This document shows, piece by piece, positions 1 to 5,532 of a stretch of DNA of 5,532 nt. The notes below the pieces were generated by a model that was given only the letters and a program-made list of their open reading frames with translations, made no database searches and was not told the DNA's origin. Origin of the DNA: Hyphomicrobiales bacterium (GTDB taxonomy: Bacteria; Pseudomonadota; Alphaproteobacteria; Rhizobiales; OSC116); contig JABSRY010000188.1 in NCBI GenBank assembly GCA_013214985.1, positions 1 through 5,532 of the forward strand. The letters are read 5' to 3'. Numbering within the stretch: the stretch's first letter is position 1; every line of letters begins with the position of its first letter. A program made the position numbers and the translations under genes.

Positions 1-420
1 GTACGCGATATGGCAAAGCTAACCCGCGCCATTTTAATCAGCTTCCCCGAATATGAGGATTTTTACAAACTCCCCTATTTACAAGTTGGCAACCGTCAAT
101 TGCCAAACCGCAATGGCTTATTGAGTAAATATAAGGGCGCTGATGGCATGAAAACAGGGTTTGTATGTTCTTCTGGCTATAATTTAGTGGCCACAGCCAA
201 ACGCGGCGGGCATAAAATCGCAGCAATTTATTTAGGCGGGGTTAGCCAAAAATCACGCGATCGCCAAGTGGTAAAGTTATTAGACAAAGGGTTTAGCCGT
301 GTGCAAAATAGCGGCACTCGAAAAAGAGCAACCATTTACAATTCCAAAAAACAATCCTATAGATTAGCGCTCGATATGCGTTCAACCGTATGCGCCCCCA
401 GAAAAAATAAAAAACGTTAA
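1..420 (+). CDS. D-alanyl-D-alanine carboxypeptidase (serine-type, PBP5/DacF-like), 3' part only
   Basis: The reading frame is open from base 1, so this is the C-terminal 139 residues of a longer gene; the ATG at 10 is internal. The piece carries the third active-site motif of the penicillin-binding fold, KTG, at bases 151-159 in the context GADGMKTGFVCSSGYNL, very typical of peptidase family S11. The preceding LPNRNGLL and the following GGHKIAAIYLGG also fit this family. The SxxK and SxN motifs and the signal peptide must lie upstream of the window. Family members act in the periplasm and remove the terminal D-alanine from peptidoglycan pentapeptides. After the catalytic domain about 50 polar residues follow, ending in a lysine/arginine-rich tail. 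I see no PBP5-type second domain of normal size and no clear amphipathic membrane anchor. It is followed after 15 bases by the EamA-type gene, probably in the same transcript. The family call is secure; which paralogue is not. Confidence 0.9.
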   Translation, partial: VRDMAKLTRAILISFPEYEDFYKLPYLQVGNRQLPNRNGLLSKYKGADGMKTGFVCSSGYNLVATAKRGGHKIAAIYLGGVSQKSRDRQVVKLLDKGFSRVQNSGTRKRATIYNSKKQSYRLALDMRSTVCAPRKNKKR

Positions 421-435
421 TTTAGGTTACATTCT

Positions 436-1320
436 ATGTTACAAACCAATAAATTCGGGTTAATCATGCTGTCATTATTGGCATCATCTTGTTTCGCAAT
501 CATCGCACCTTTTTCTGTTGCAACTGCCGATGCGGGGTTAATACCCGCCTATACTGTTTTGTTTCGTTACATGGTATTAATCATCTGTGCAACGCCGTTT
601 ATATATATCTATACCCGAAAATATTTTAAATTCACCCGATCCCAATTTTGGTTAATCATACTACAAGGCATTGCAGGTGGTATTTTAAACTTATCCTACC
701 TTGGCGCATTATCTTATATTCCGCTCAGTTTAGCGGTCATTATCTTTTTCACCTTTCCGTTAATTACCCTAATTGTTTCGCCGTTCATATTTGGCGGGCG
801 ACTAACCCTCTATAAAATCGTGGTTTTCATTTGTGCCTTTTTGGGGCTATTACTTGTTGTCGGGCCCGAGCTTTCAACCCTTAACCCAATTGGCATTTTA
901 TTAGCACTTATAGGCGCACTAACCGCGGTTACCCAACTTTTATGCATGAGTAAGTTAATCAAAGAAGTCAAACCCATGGCGTTGCTATATAGTGTCCATA
1001 TCATTGCGATGATATTCACTGTTCTAATCATATCGGGTTTCTATTTCGCAGGCGAAATAGATTTACCACCGCCAATTACTTTTGATATTGGTATCAATTT
1101 TATGGGCGTTGTTTTATCGTATATTCTGGCTTTCGGTTTATTCAGCTACGTAACGCGGTATTTGGACCCATCCACCATTTCACTATTCTCTAATATAGAG
1201 CCCATCGTAACAATCGCGGTCGCCATATTATTATTCAGTGAAATATTACAAATAAACCAGGCGTTTGGAATTAGCATCGTGCTAGTATCCCTAATCGCAG
1301 GAAGTTTGGCAAAGTCATGA
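436..1320 (+). CDS. EamA/DMT-family transporter, ten transmembrane helices
   Basis: The 294-residue product is very hydrophobic, with about ten membrane segments at roughly residues 8-26, 37-58, 71-91, 94-118, 126-143, 151-171, 181-203, 220-239, 248-268 and 274-291. Length and layout match the two-repeat EamA (drug/metabolite transporter) fold. The late segment NIEPIVTIAVAILLFSE (253-269) corresponds to the conserved EP...E pattern before the last helix, and FRY at 43-45 fits the arginine in helix 2 of this family. Such proteins are inner-membrane exporters of small metabolites such as amino acids, nucleosides or drugs; the substrate cannot be inferred here. The ATG at 436 is chosen because it gives a full first helix, with a weak AGG 9 bases upstream (424-426). 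The stop overlaps the start of the GTPase gene by ATGA (1317-1320), pointing to translational coupling. Family confidence is high; function is open. Confidence 0.9.
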   Translation: MLQTNKFGLIMLSLLASSCFAIIAPFSVATADAGLIPAYTVLFRYMVLIICATPFIYIYTRKYFKFTRSQFWLIILQGIAGGILNLSYLGALSYIPLSLAVIIFFTFPLITLIVSPFIFGGRLTLYKIVVFICAFLGLLLVVGPELSTLNPIGILLALIGALTAVTQLLCMSKLIKEVKPMALLYSVHIIAMIFTVLIISGFYFAGEIDLPPPITFDIGINFMGVVLSYILAFGLFSYVTRYLDPSTISLFSNIEPIVTIAVAILLFSEILQINQAFGISIVLVSLIAGSLAKS

Positions 1321-2414
1321 ATAAAAAACTAAACCCAATAAAGGTAACAATTTTAACAGGCTTTCTTGGCGCAGGTAAAACCACATTATTAAATAAAATT
1401 TTAAAAGATGATCGTTTTAGCAACAGCATGGTCATCATCAACGAGTTTGGCGAGGTTGGATTAGATCATTTAATGGTCGAAAACACCGAAAACGATATGT
1501 TATTAATGTCAAGCGGTTGTATTTGTTGTTCAATTCGTGGTGATTTAGTCAATACATTCGAAAAGATTCTAAAAGATATCGATAATAAACGCATCAAGCC
1601 CATCGATCATATCATTATAGAAACAACAGGCATTGCATCACCAGGGCCAATCATTGGCAGTTTTTTAAGCCATCCCTATTTACATATTCGTCTAGATTTA
1701 AACCAAATTATCACCATTGCGGATGCCACAAATATAATAGACACGCTTAAAAATCATCAAGAAGCCCAAGACCAATTGGGCATGGCAGATCAAATCATCA
1801 TCAATAAATTGGATTTAATTGAAAACAATCAAATCGCTGATATAATAGCCGAAATTAAAAAATTCTCACCCGATGCACCCATTCATGAAAATAATGATAT
1901 TGACATTGCAAGCGTGATTTTCGAAAATAACATTTCAAAACATAAGGATAAACAACATGGGACTAATACTGCCACTCATCGGCATCATCATTCTGATCAT
2001 CATCATCATGAGCATATTCAAGTTCATGAAGAAATAAGCAGCATCAGTTTTAATCAGGAAGGCGCTTATAATCAAACACAATTATGGAGCTTTCTCGACA
2101 TTTTACGTAGCGAATATGGCAACGATATATTGAGAATAAAGGGTATTGTAACCTTTGATAATGCACCAAATCATGTTTTTGCCATTCATGCTGTGCAACA
2201 TTTATTGTTTCCTGCCAAAGGCCTAGATATAGAGTTTGACGGTCAGTCTAAGATAGTAATCATCGGTAAAAATCTAAATAAAGGCAAAATTCAAGGCCTT
2301 TACAGAGCCTTTATGGGTCAAATTCGCACCGATCAAGCAGATATAGCCGCCATTGAAGACAACCCATTAAGCCTTCTCGGCATGCCATTAAATGGTTCTA
2401 AAAAAATATTATAA
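1317..2414 (+). CDS. COG0523-family GTPase (CobW/YjiA/ZNG1-type metal chaperone) with His-rich linker
   Basis: This 365-residue G3E-class P-loop GTPase has the full set of motifs. The Walker A is GFLGAGKT (15-22), and NEFGEVGLD (42-50) covers the switch region. The family metal site CICC is at 68-71, ETTG (102-105) matches Walker B, and NKLD (163-166) is the guanine-specificity motif. A histidine-rich linker (about 209-237, 12 histidines) joins the GTPase domain to a CobW C-terminal domain from about residue 243 to 355. Family members couple GTP hydrolysis to delivery of Zn, Co or another metal to client proteins in the cytoplasm. The CxCC and the His-rich loop support a metal-handling role, but the metal and client are not indicated: no zur, znu or cobalamin gene is present. 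The start overlaps the upstream stop codon, and an AGGAAG at 1299-1304 lies inside the transporter gene. It is not specifically cobalamin CobW, since no cob genes are nearby. Confidence 0.93.
   Translation: MNKKLNPIKVTILTGFLGAGKTTLLNKILKDDRFSNSMVIINEFGEVGLDHLMVENTENDMLLMSSGCICCSIRGDLVNTFEKILKDIDNKRIKPIDHIIIETTGIASPGPIIGSFLSHPYLHIRLDLNQIITIADATNIIDTLKNHQEAQDQLGMADQIIINKLDLIENNQIADIIAEIKKFSPDAPIHENNDIDIASVIFENNISKHKDKQHGTNTATHRHHHSDHHHHEHIQVHEEISSISFNQEGAYNQTQLWSFLDILRSEYGNDILRIKGIVTFDNAPNHVFAIHAVQHLLFPAKGLDIEFDGQSKIVIIGKNLNKGKIQGLYRAFMGQIRTDQADIAAIEDNPLSLLGMPLNGSKKIL
1977..2015 (+). repeat. CAT-triplet tract encoding the His-rich metal-binding linker
   Basis: Codons 221-233 of the GTPase gene contain ten histidines, all encoded by CAT, in runs of one, three, four and one, separated by CGG, TCT-GAT and GAG. 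Further histidines flank the tract (residues 209, 214 and 237). The near-pure trinucleotide makes the region prone to length change by slippage, which fits the variable His-rich loops known from this family. It is a coding repeat rather than a separate genetic element. Confidence 0.75.
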
Positions 2415-2418
2415 GAGG
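2413..2418 (+). promoter_or_regulatory. Ribosome binding site of the ArsC/YffB-like gene, overlapping the GTPase stop
   Basis: AAGAGG lies 5 bases before the ATG at 2424 and shares two bases with the TAA stop of the GTPase gene. It fixes the start of the downstream gene. It also suggests that ribosomes finishing the GTPase can reinitiate here, so the two genes are probably translated from one message. Confidence 0.7.
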
Positions 2419-2423
2419 TTTTA

Positions 2424-2774
2424 ATGTTAAAAATATATGGTTTAAAAAATTGTGATACCTGTAAAAAAGCCACTAAATGGCTAAACGCCGAAAATATCAC
2501 CTATGAATTTTTTGACATTCGAAACCCTGCACCAAATGAAGATGAGTTAAAAAATTGGTTAAATCAAATTGGTGACAAAATTCTAATAAATCGCAGGTCA
2601 ACTTCGTGGCGAAACTTAACCGAAGATCAAAAAAATTCCAACACTGATTCTGCGTTTTTATCTCTAATCATCGACAATACAACCCTCATAAAACGCCCCG
2701 TTTTTGTCAAAAATGGCCAAATAAGTGTCGGTTTTAATGCAAAAAACACCGATAATATCACTAAAATGCTCTAA
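2424..2774 (+). CDS. ArsC/Spx/YffB-family thioredoxin-fold protein, CxxC form
   Basis: The 116-residue product begins with a thioredoxin-fold strand and the motif YGLKNCDTCKKATKWL (5-20), with cysteines at 10 and 13. It continues with LINRRSTSWRNL (54-65), close to the NRRGTTWRKL pattern of YffB-type proteins. KRPVF (90-94) supplies the cis-proline and the conserved arginine of ArsC-fold proteins. Length is normal for the family. Such proteins are cytoplasmic; some reduce arsenate with glutathione or glutaredoxin, while YffB and Spx relatives have other, often unknown, thiol-linked roles. No arsenic gene (arsR, arsB, acr3) is nearby, so an arsenate reductase role should not be assumed. It follows the GTPase gene after 9 bases and is probably the last gene of that operon, meeting a minus-strand gene tail to tail. 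Confidence 0.88.
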   Translation: MLKIYGLKNCDTCKKATKWLNAENITYEFFDIRNPAPNEDELKNWLNQIGDKILINRRSTSWRNLTEDQKNSNTDSAFLSLIIDNTTLIKRPVFVKNGQISVGFNAKNTDNITKML

Positions 2775-2786
2775 AACCCTAGTTTT
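2773..2786. terminator. Possible small bidirectional terminator between convergent genes
   Basis: AAAAC (2773-2777) and GTTTT (2782-2786) form a perfect five-pair stem around a four-base loop. It sits exactly where the ArsC-like gene and the minus-strand TusA-family gene end, and includes part of both stop codons. The stem has only one G-C pair, so it is thermodynamically weak. Its support comes mainly from position and the flanking T-rich sequence (plus strand) and A-rich sequence (minus strand). It may be chance in AT-rich DNA. Confidence 0.3.
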
Positions 2787-3069
2787 CTGACACGTTTTTG
2801 GGCTTTTTTGGCGTGTTTACGCGTATTTTCATGATAAAAACATCGATATTTTCGATTTTTTGAACCGTTTTACCCAAAAAATCATAGCCTTTTTGCCCAC
2901 AAAAATGCGCACTATCAATGGGTGACATAGGGTCAGTTGCGCGTAATTCAATAATCGAGCCATCCGCAACTTGAAAAGCTTTTTTTGCTAATTTCAGCAC
3001 AGGCAATGGGCATAATAACCCTTGTGCATCAATGATATAGTCTGTTTTTATTGCTTTATCATTCGTCAT
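2779..3069 (-). CDS. TusA-family sulfurtransferase / sulfur-carrier protein
   Basis: The 96-residue product carries the family signature DAQGLLCPLPVLKLAK (14-29), with the active cysteine at 20 followed by the characteristic CPLP. A second conserved stretch is ATDPMSPIDSAHFC (44-57). Length is a little above the usual ~75-85 residues because of a short polar N-terminus and a lysine-rich tail. TusA proteins are small cytoplasmic carriers that receive sulfur as a persulfide on this cysteine and pass it to tRNA thiolation, molybdenum-cofactor or sulfur-oxidation pathways. None of those partners (tusBCDE, mnmA, moa, dsr) is present here, so the branch is open. The start is supported by GGTGA (plus-strand 3076-3080) 6 bases upstream. 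The gene stands alone on the minus strand, with 4 bases between its stop and that of the convergent ArsC-like gene. Confidence 0.92.
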   Translation of the reverse strand: MTNDKAIKTDYIIDAQGLLCPLPVLKLAKKAFQVADGSIIELRATDPMSPIDSAHFCGQKGYDFLGKTVQKIENIDVFIMKIRVNTPKKPKNVSEN

Positions 3070-3075
3070 AAATAT

Positions 3076-3080
3076 TCACC
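3076..3080 (-). promoter_or_regulatory. Ribosome binding site of the TusA-family gene
   Basis: Read on the minus strand this is GGTGA, 6 bases before the ATG at 3069. It is a reasonable Shine-Dalgarno match and supports that start. Confidence 0.55.
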
Positions 3081-3132
3081 AATGTCAAAATCATCTAATT
3101 TAATTCATAAAAAACCCAATAATATCATTTCA

Positions 3133-3162
3133 TTATCATTTTTTCCCGTGTTAGGCTATTAT
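3133..3162 (+). promoter_or_regulatory. Candidate sigma-70-type promoter for the acyl-CoA synthetase gene
   Basis: TTATCA (3133-3138, 4 of 6 to the -35 consensus) and TATTAT (3157-3162, 5 of 6 to the -10 consensus) are separated by 18 bases. Transcription would begin near 3169 and give a leader of about 20 bases containing the ribosome binding site. The whole divergent gap (3070-3187) is very AT-rich, so chance matches are likely. I could not pick an equally good promoter for the minus-strand gene and see no clear operator palindrome. Confidence 0.35.
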
Positions 3163-3175
3163 TAAAAGAAAATCT

Positions 3176-3182
3176 GAGGGAG
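3176..3182 (+). promoter_or_regulatory. Strong ribosome binding site of the acyl-CoA synthetase gene
   Basis: GAGGGAG lies 5 bases before the ATG at 3188. It is the best Shine-Dalgarno sequence in the window and fixes this start codon. Confidence 0.75.
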
Positions 3183-3187
3183 AAATA

Positions 3188-4999
3188 ATGGGGATTTTAT
3201 CTGCATTAAAAAGTGAATTTACATATTTAGAAGGTTTTATAAAAATAAAACGCGCCCTAAAACCAATTGCGGCAAACCCTACCACAATTTTGGCAGATAG
3301 ATGGGATATTATTGCCAAAGAAAATTGGAACAAAAACGCGTTTATTTATGACGATCGCAAGGTTACGTATGGCCAATTCATTGAATTATCTAATAAATTT
3401 ACCCAATGGGCATTTGATATTGGTACAAAAAAGGATGATTGTATTGCATTGCTAATGCATAATTGCCCCGAATATGTATCATCATGGCTGGGCGTAACGC
3501 GCTCTGGCGGCACAGTGGCATTGCTAAACACCAGCCTAACGGGCATGGGGTTAGCCCATTGCATTAATATTGTTAATGCCAAACATATTATTTTAGACCC
3601 GGAGTTAGAAGCCAATTTTGAAACTGCCAAAGAGTTTCTAAATGACGATATTAAAGTTTGGTTTTTTGACCAAAGTAGCCCAATTACCACCGACAGTGAT
3701 GTTGCGTTTAATGCTCAAATAGCCGCATATAGTGGCGACAGCATTGCAAAAACCGACCGCCCAGAAATTACTATCAATGACACATGCGTTTATATTTACA
3801 CCAGTGGCACAACAGGTTTACCAAAGGCCGCTAAAATAACCCATTACAGATCACAATCAATTAGCCTTGGTTTTACCTCTCTTATGAAGGCAAAATCTGA
3901 CGATATTGTATATATCACATTGCCATTATTTCATAGTAATGGTGGGTTTATATCGGTTGGAACGGCTATAAATGTCGGCGGTATCGCGGTTATTAAAAAG
4001 CGTTTTTCGGTAAGTGAATTTTGGAATGATTGCGTTAAATATGATGCCACCATATTTGTATATATTGGCGAATTATGCCGATTTTTAACCCACGCACCCC
4101 ATAACCCAAATGAAACCAAACACAAGTTGCGCATTGCATGTGGCAATGGCTTACGCCCCGATATTTGGAAGGAATTTGAAAGCCGTTTTAAAATTCCACA
4201 AATTTTAGAATGGTATGGCGCATCCGAAGGCAATGCCCCCTTATTTAATTTGGATAGCACATTTGAATCTATCGGGCGGGTGCCTTTTTGGGCTAAAAAA
4301 TTACTTAATTTATCTATTGTTAAATATGACATTAAGGCCGATTCTGAAATTAGAGACGAAAAAGGCCATTGCGTTGAAGCCGATATTGATGAAGTTGGGG
4401 AGCTGATTTCTAAAATCATTAATGATGGCTCCTCCCCAACCAATCGATTTGATGGTTATGCCGACAAAAAGGCCTCGGACAAAAAAATATTGCATGATGT
4501 TTATGAAAAAGGGGATGCTTGGTTTAGAACGGGTGACTTGATACGTAAAGACAAAAGAGGACATCACTTTTTTGTCGACCGTATTGGGGATACTTTCCGC
4601 TGGAAAGGTGAAAATGTTTCGACTAATGAAGTGTCTGAAGTTATTTCGCAATACCCGAATGTTATTGAAGCCAACGTATATGGCGTTTATATACCCAAAT
4701 GTGATGGGCGCGCTTGCATGGTGGCCGTAGATGTTGAAGATGCGTTTGATTTTGAAGGGTTAATTAGCTTTGCAGCAAAACATTTGCCCGTTTATGCCAG
4801 ACCAATTTTTATACGAATTCAAGATGAAATAGAAAAAACTGGCACCTTCAAACAACGTAAAGTAGAGTTAGTTAAAGAAGGGTTTGACCCCGATAAAATT
4901 AATGACCCCATCTATTTTGCCAACCCAAAAACTGCGGCATTTGAAGCAATAGACAATGATTTATATCAACAGATTTGCACCAGAAAATTTAGAATTTAA
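3188..4999 (+). CDS. Long-chain acyl-CoA synthetase, FATP/very-long-chain type (AMP-forming)
   Basis: The 603-residue product is a complete ANL-superfamily adenylating enzyme. In order it shows the phosphate-binding loop YTSGTTGLPK (204-213), the adenine-site motif WYGASEGN (342-349), WFRTGD (445-450) with the ribose-binding aspartate, and the hinge VDRIGD (463-468). GDTFRWKGENVSTNEV (467-482) and GTFKQRK (552-558), with the likely catalytic lysine at 555, close the enzyme. The GASEGN and GDTFRWKGENVS forms are hallmarks of the FATP/SLC27 (very-long-chain) branch rather than E. coli FadD. The enzyme activates fatty acids with ATP and CoA to acyl-CoA for beta-oxidation or lipid synthesis. No N-terminal membrane helix as in animal FATPs is evident. 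It probably works in the cytoplasm or at the inner membrane face. The DUF924 gene follows after 20 bases. Chain-length preference and possible steroid or bile-acid substrates cannot be judged from sequence. Confidence 0.93.
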   Translation: MGILSALKSEFTYLEGFIKIKRALKPIAANPTTILADRWDIIAKENWNKNAFIYDDRKVTYGQFIELSNKFTQWAFDIGTKKDDCIALLMHNCPEYVSSWLGVTRSGGTVALLNTSLTGMGLAHCINIVNAKHIILDPELEANFETAKEFLNDDIKVWFFDQSSPITTDSDVAFNAQIAAYSGDSIAKTDRPEITINDTCVYIYTSGTTGLPKAAKITHYRSQSISLGFTSLMKAKSDDIVYITLPLFHSNGGFISVGTAINVGGIAVIKKRFSVSEFWNDCVKYDATIFVYIGELCRFLTHAPHNPNETKHKLRIACGNGLRPDIWKEFESRFKIPQILEWYGASEGNAPLFNLDSTFESIGRVPFWAKKLLNLSIVKYDIKADSEIRDEKGHCVEADIDEVGELISKIINDGSSPTNRFDGYADKKASDKKILHDVYEKGDAWFRTGDLIRKDKRGHHFFVDRIGDTFRWKGENVSTNEVSEVISQYPNVIEANVYGVYIPKCDGRACMVAVDVEDAFDFEGLISFAAKHLPVYARPIFIRIQDEIEKTGTFKQRKVELVKEGFDPDKINDPIYFANPKTAAFEAIDNDLYQQICTRKFRI

Positions 5000-5019
5000 T
5001 TTTTTACTGATAGGTTTTT

Positions 5020-5529
5020 ATGAATAGAATATCCGATATTAACACCAGAGTAATCGAATTCTGGCGTGCTGCAGGCAAGAAGAATTGGTTTGCAAAATCC
5101 GATAGTTTCGATGCCAAAATAAAAACAAACTTCTTAGCGGATGTTGAATATTTGGCAGATATAGATTTGGTAACCCATTTTAAAGGCATTAAAAATGCCA
5201 TGGATGTTTTGGGTATTATTATTTGTTTAGACCAATTTAGGCGCAACCTATACCGCAACAGTGCCAAAGCATTTGAGCAAGATGCAAAGGCTCTAGGGCT
5301 TGCAAAATTAATTCAAACCAATGGGCTTGATGATACGCTTGATGAGGATATTCGGACGTTTGCCTATATGCCATATATGCATTGTGAACAATTAGTCGAC
5401 CAAGAAACCTCGCTAAAATTGTTTGATAATTCAAACTATGCGGTCATTCATTATGATTTAATCATTTTTAGGGTTCAATTCCCCGCCCCTTGGGGCGTAG
5501 AATGTTCGCATGAGCAAATATATTCATAA
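5020..5529 (+). CDS. DUF924-family protein with irregular C-terminal end
   Basis: The family is recognised from VIEFW (11-15), WFAKSDSFDAKI (23-34), the hallmark LDQFRRNLYR (70-79) with the following AKAFEQDAKAL, and FAYMPYMHCEQLVDQETSLKLF (114-135), which matches the usual F.PF.HSE...DQE..V.LF. DUF924 proteins are all-helical, cytoplasmic and of unknown biochemical role. The start has a weak AGG (5012-5014) 5 bases upstream, and the gene follows the acyl-CoA synthetase by 20 bases, probably cotranscribed. Through YDLI (145-148) the match is good. From base ~5467 on, the family's RFG.FPHRN..LGR.ST segment is replaced by FRVQFPAPWGVECS, and the frame ends at TAA 5527-5529, giving 169 residues against about 180-200 usual. 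This looks like a few small indels or sequence errors, so the true end may be different or lie beyond the window. Confidence 0.85.
   Translation: MNRISDINTRVIEFWRAAGKKNWFAKSDSFDAKIKTNFLADVEYLADIDLVTHFKGIKNAMDVLGIIICLDQFRRNLYRNSAKAFEQDAKALGLAKLIQTNGLDDTLDEDIRTFAYMPYMHCEQLVDQETSLKLFDNSNYAVIHYDLIIFRVQFPAPWGVECSHEQIYS
5484..5497. other. GC-rich near-perfect inverted repeat in the DUF924 3' end
   Basis: CGCCCC (5484-5489) and GGGGCG (5492-5497) are exact reverse complements separated by TT. They can fold into a five-pair GC-only stem with a CTTG loop. It stands out in the AT-rich surroundings and sits within the part of the gene that no longer matches its family. No T-run follows, so it is not a standard terminator on the plus strand. 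It may be chance, a source of sequencing or replication errors, or a small structural element. Confidence 0.4.
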
Positions 5530-5532
5530 GAG

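Noticed and set aside
1977..2015. CAT repeats as a possible microsatellite or CRISPR-like array
   Set aside because: The tract is in frame in the GTPase gene and encodes the histidine-rich linker known in this family; it has no repeat-spacer structure.
2424..2774. Arsenic-resistance locus
   Set aside because: The small ArsC-fold gene is the only arsenic-like element. No regulator, efflux pump or other ars gene is in the window, and its body is closer to YffB than to ArsC.
3083..3088. Perfect TTGACA (-35 consensus) on the minus strand upstream of the TusA-family gene
   Set aside because: It is only about 14 bases from the start codon. The matching -10 would fall inside the coding region and reads CGAATG, which is a poor match.
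3931..4443. 170-codon open frame on the minus strand within the acyl-CoA synthetase gene
   Set aside because: It lies wholly opposite a gene with complete catalytic motifs and its translation resembles no family I know. The other long antisense frames at 3346-3690 and 4310-4651 fail for the same reason.
5004..5267. 87-codon minus-strand open frame opposite the DUF924 gene
   Set aside because: The plus strand here carries clear DUF924 motifs (WFAK, LDQFRRN), and the minus-strand product has no recognisable feature.
5421..5493. A conventional tRNA ending at the T-arm-like motif
   Set aside because: The 3' strand CCCCTTG would need CAAGGGG about 65 bases upstream, which is absent. The T-stem has a mismatch, and the upstream bases encode well-matched DUF924 protein.

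Overview
The window is an AT-rich stretch of bacterial chromosome (high-30s percent G+C by eye) with almost no non-coding sequence. It reads as ordinary housekeeping and metabolic DNA. I see no mobile element, phage gene, CRISPR array, tRNA or rRNA. The best guess for the source is a low-G+C alphaproteobacterium. The reasons are the style of the TusA-family protein (a DPM..ID..HFC segment), the CDTC form of the small ArsC/YffB-like protein, and a FATP-type acyl-CoA synthetase followed by a DUF924 gene. This placement is an inference from protein style, not a phylogeny.

Left part (1-2774, plus strand). Four genes run in one direction with gaps of 15, -4 and 9 bases, so they are probably one transcription unit. 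They are the 3' end of a penicillin-binding D-alanyl-D-alanine carboxypeptidase, a ten-helix EamA/DMT-family permease, a COG0523 (CobW/YjiA-type) metal-chaperone GTPase with a histidine-rich linker, and a small ArsC/Spx/YffB-fold thioredoxin-like protein. The permease and GTPase overlap by ATGA, which suggests translational coupling. The substrates of the permease and the GTPase cannot be read from the sequence.

Middle (2779-3187). A TusA-family sulfur-carrier gene lies on the minus strand. It converges on the ArsC-like gene with only 4 bases between stop codons, and a small AT-rich hairpin sits there. Upstream of it, a 118-base divergent intergenic region carries the ribosome binding sites of both flanking genes and a plausible promoter for the rightward genes.

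Right part (3188-5529, plus strand). A 603-residue FATP/very-long-chain-type acyl-CoA synthetase, complete by its motifs, is followed after 20 bases by a DUF924-family gene. The last ~60 bases of the DUF924 gene no longer match the family pattern cleanly. The usual RFG.FPHRN..LGR segment appears scrambled by small compensating indels, and the frame stops at 5529, just before the window ends. This is either local decay, sequencing error, or real divergence, and it is the most notable irregularity here. I found no convincing undescribed system.
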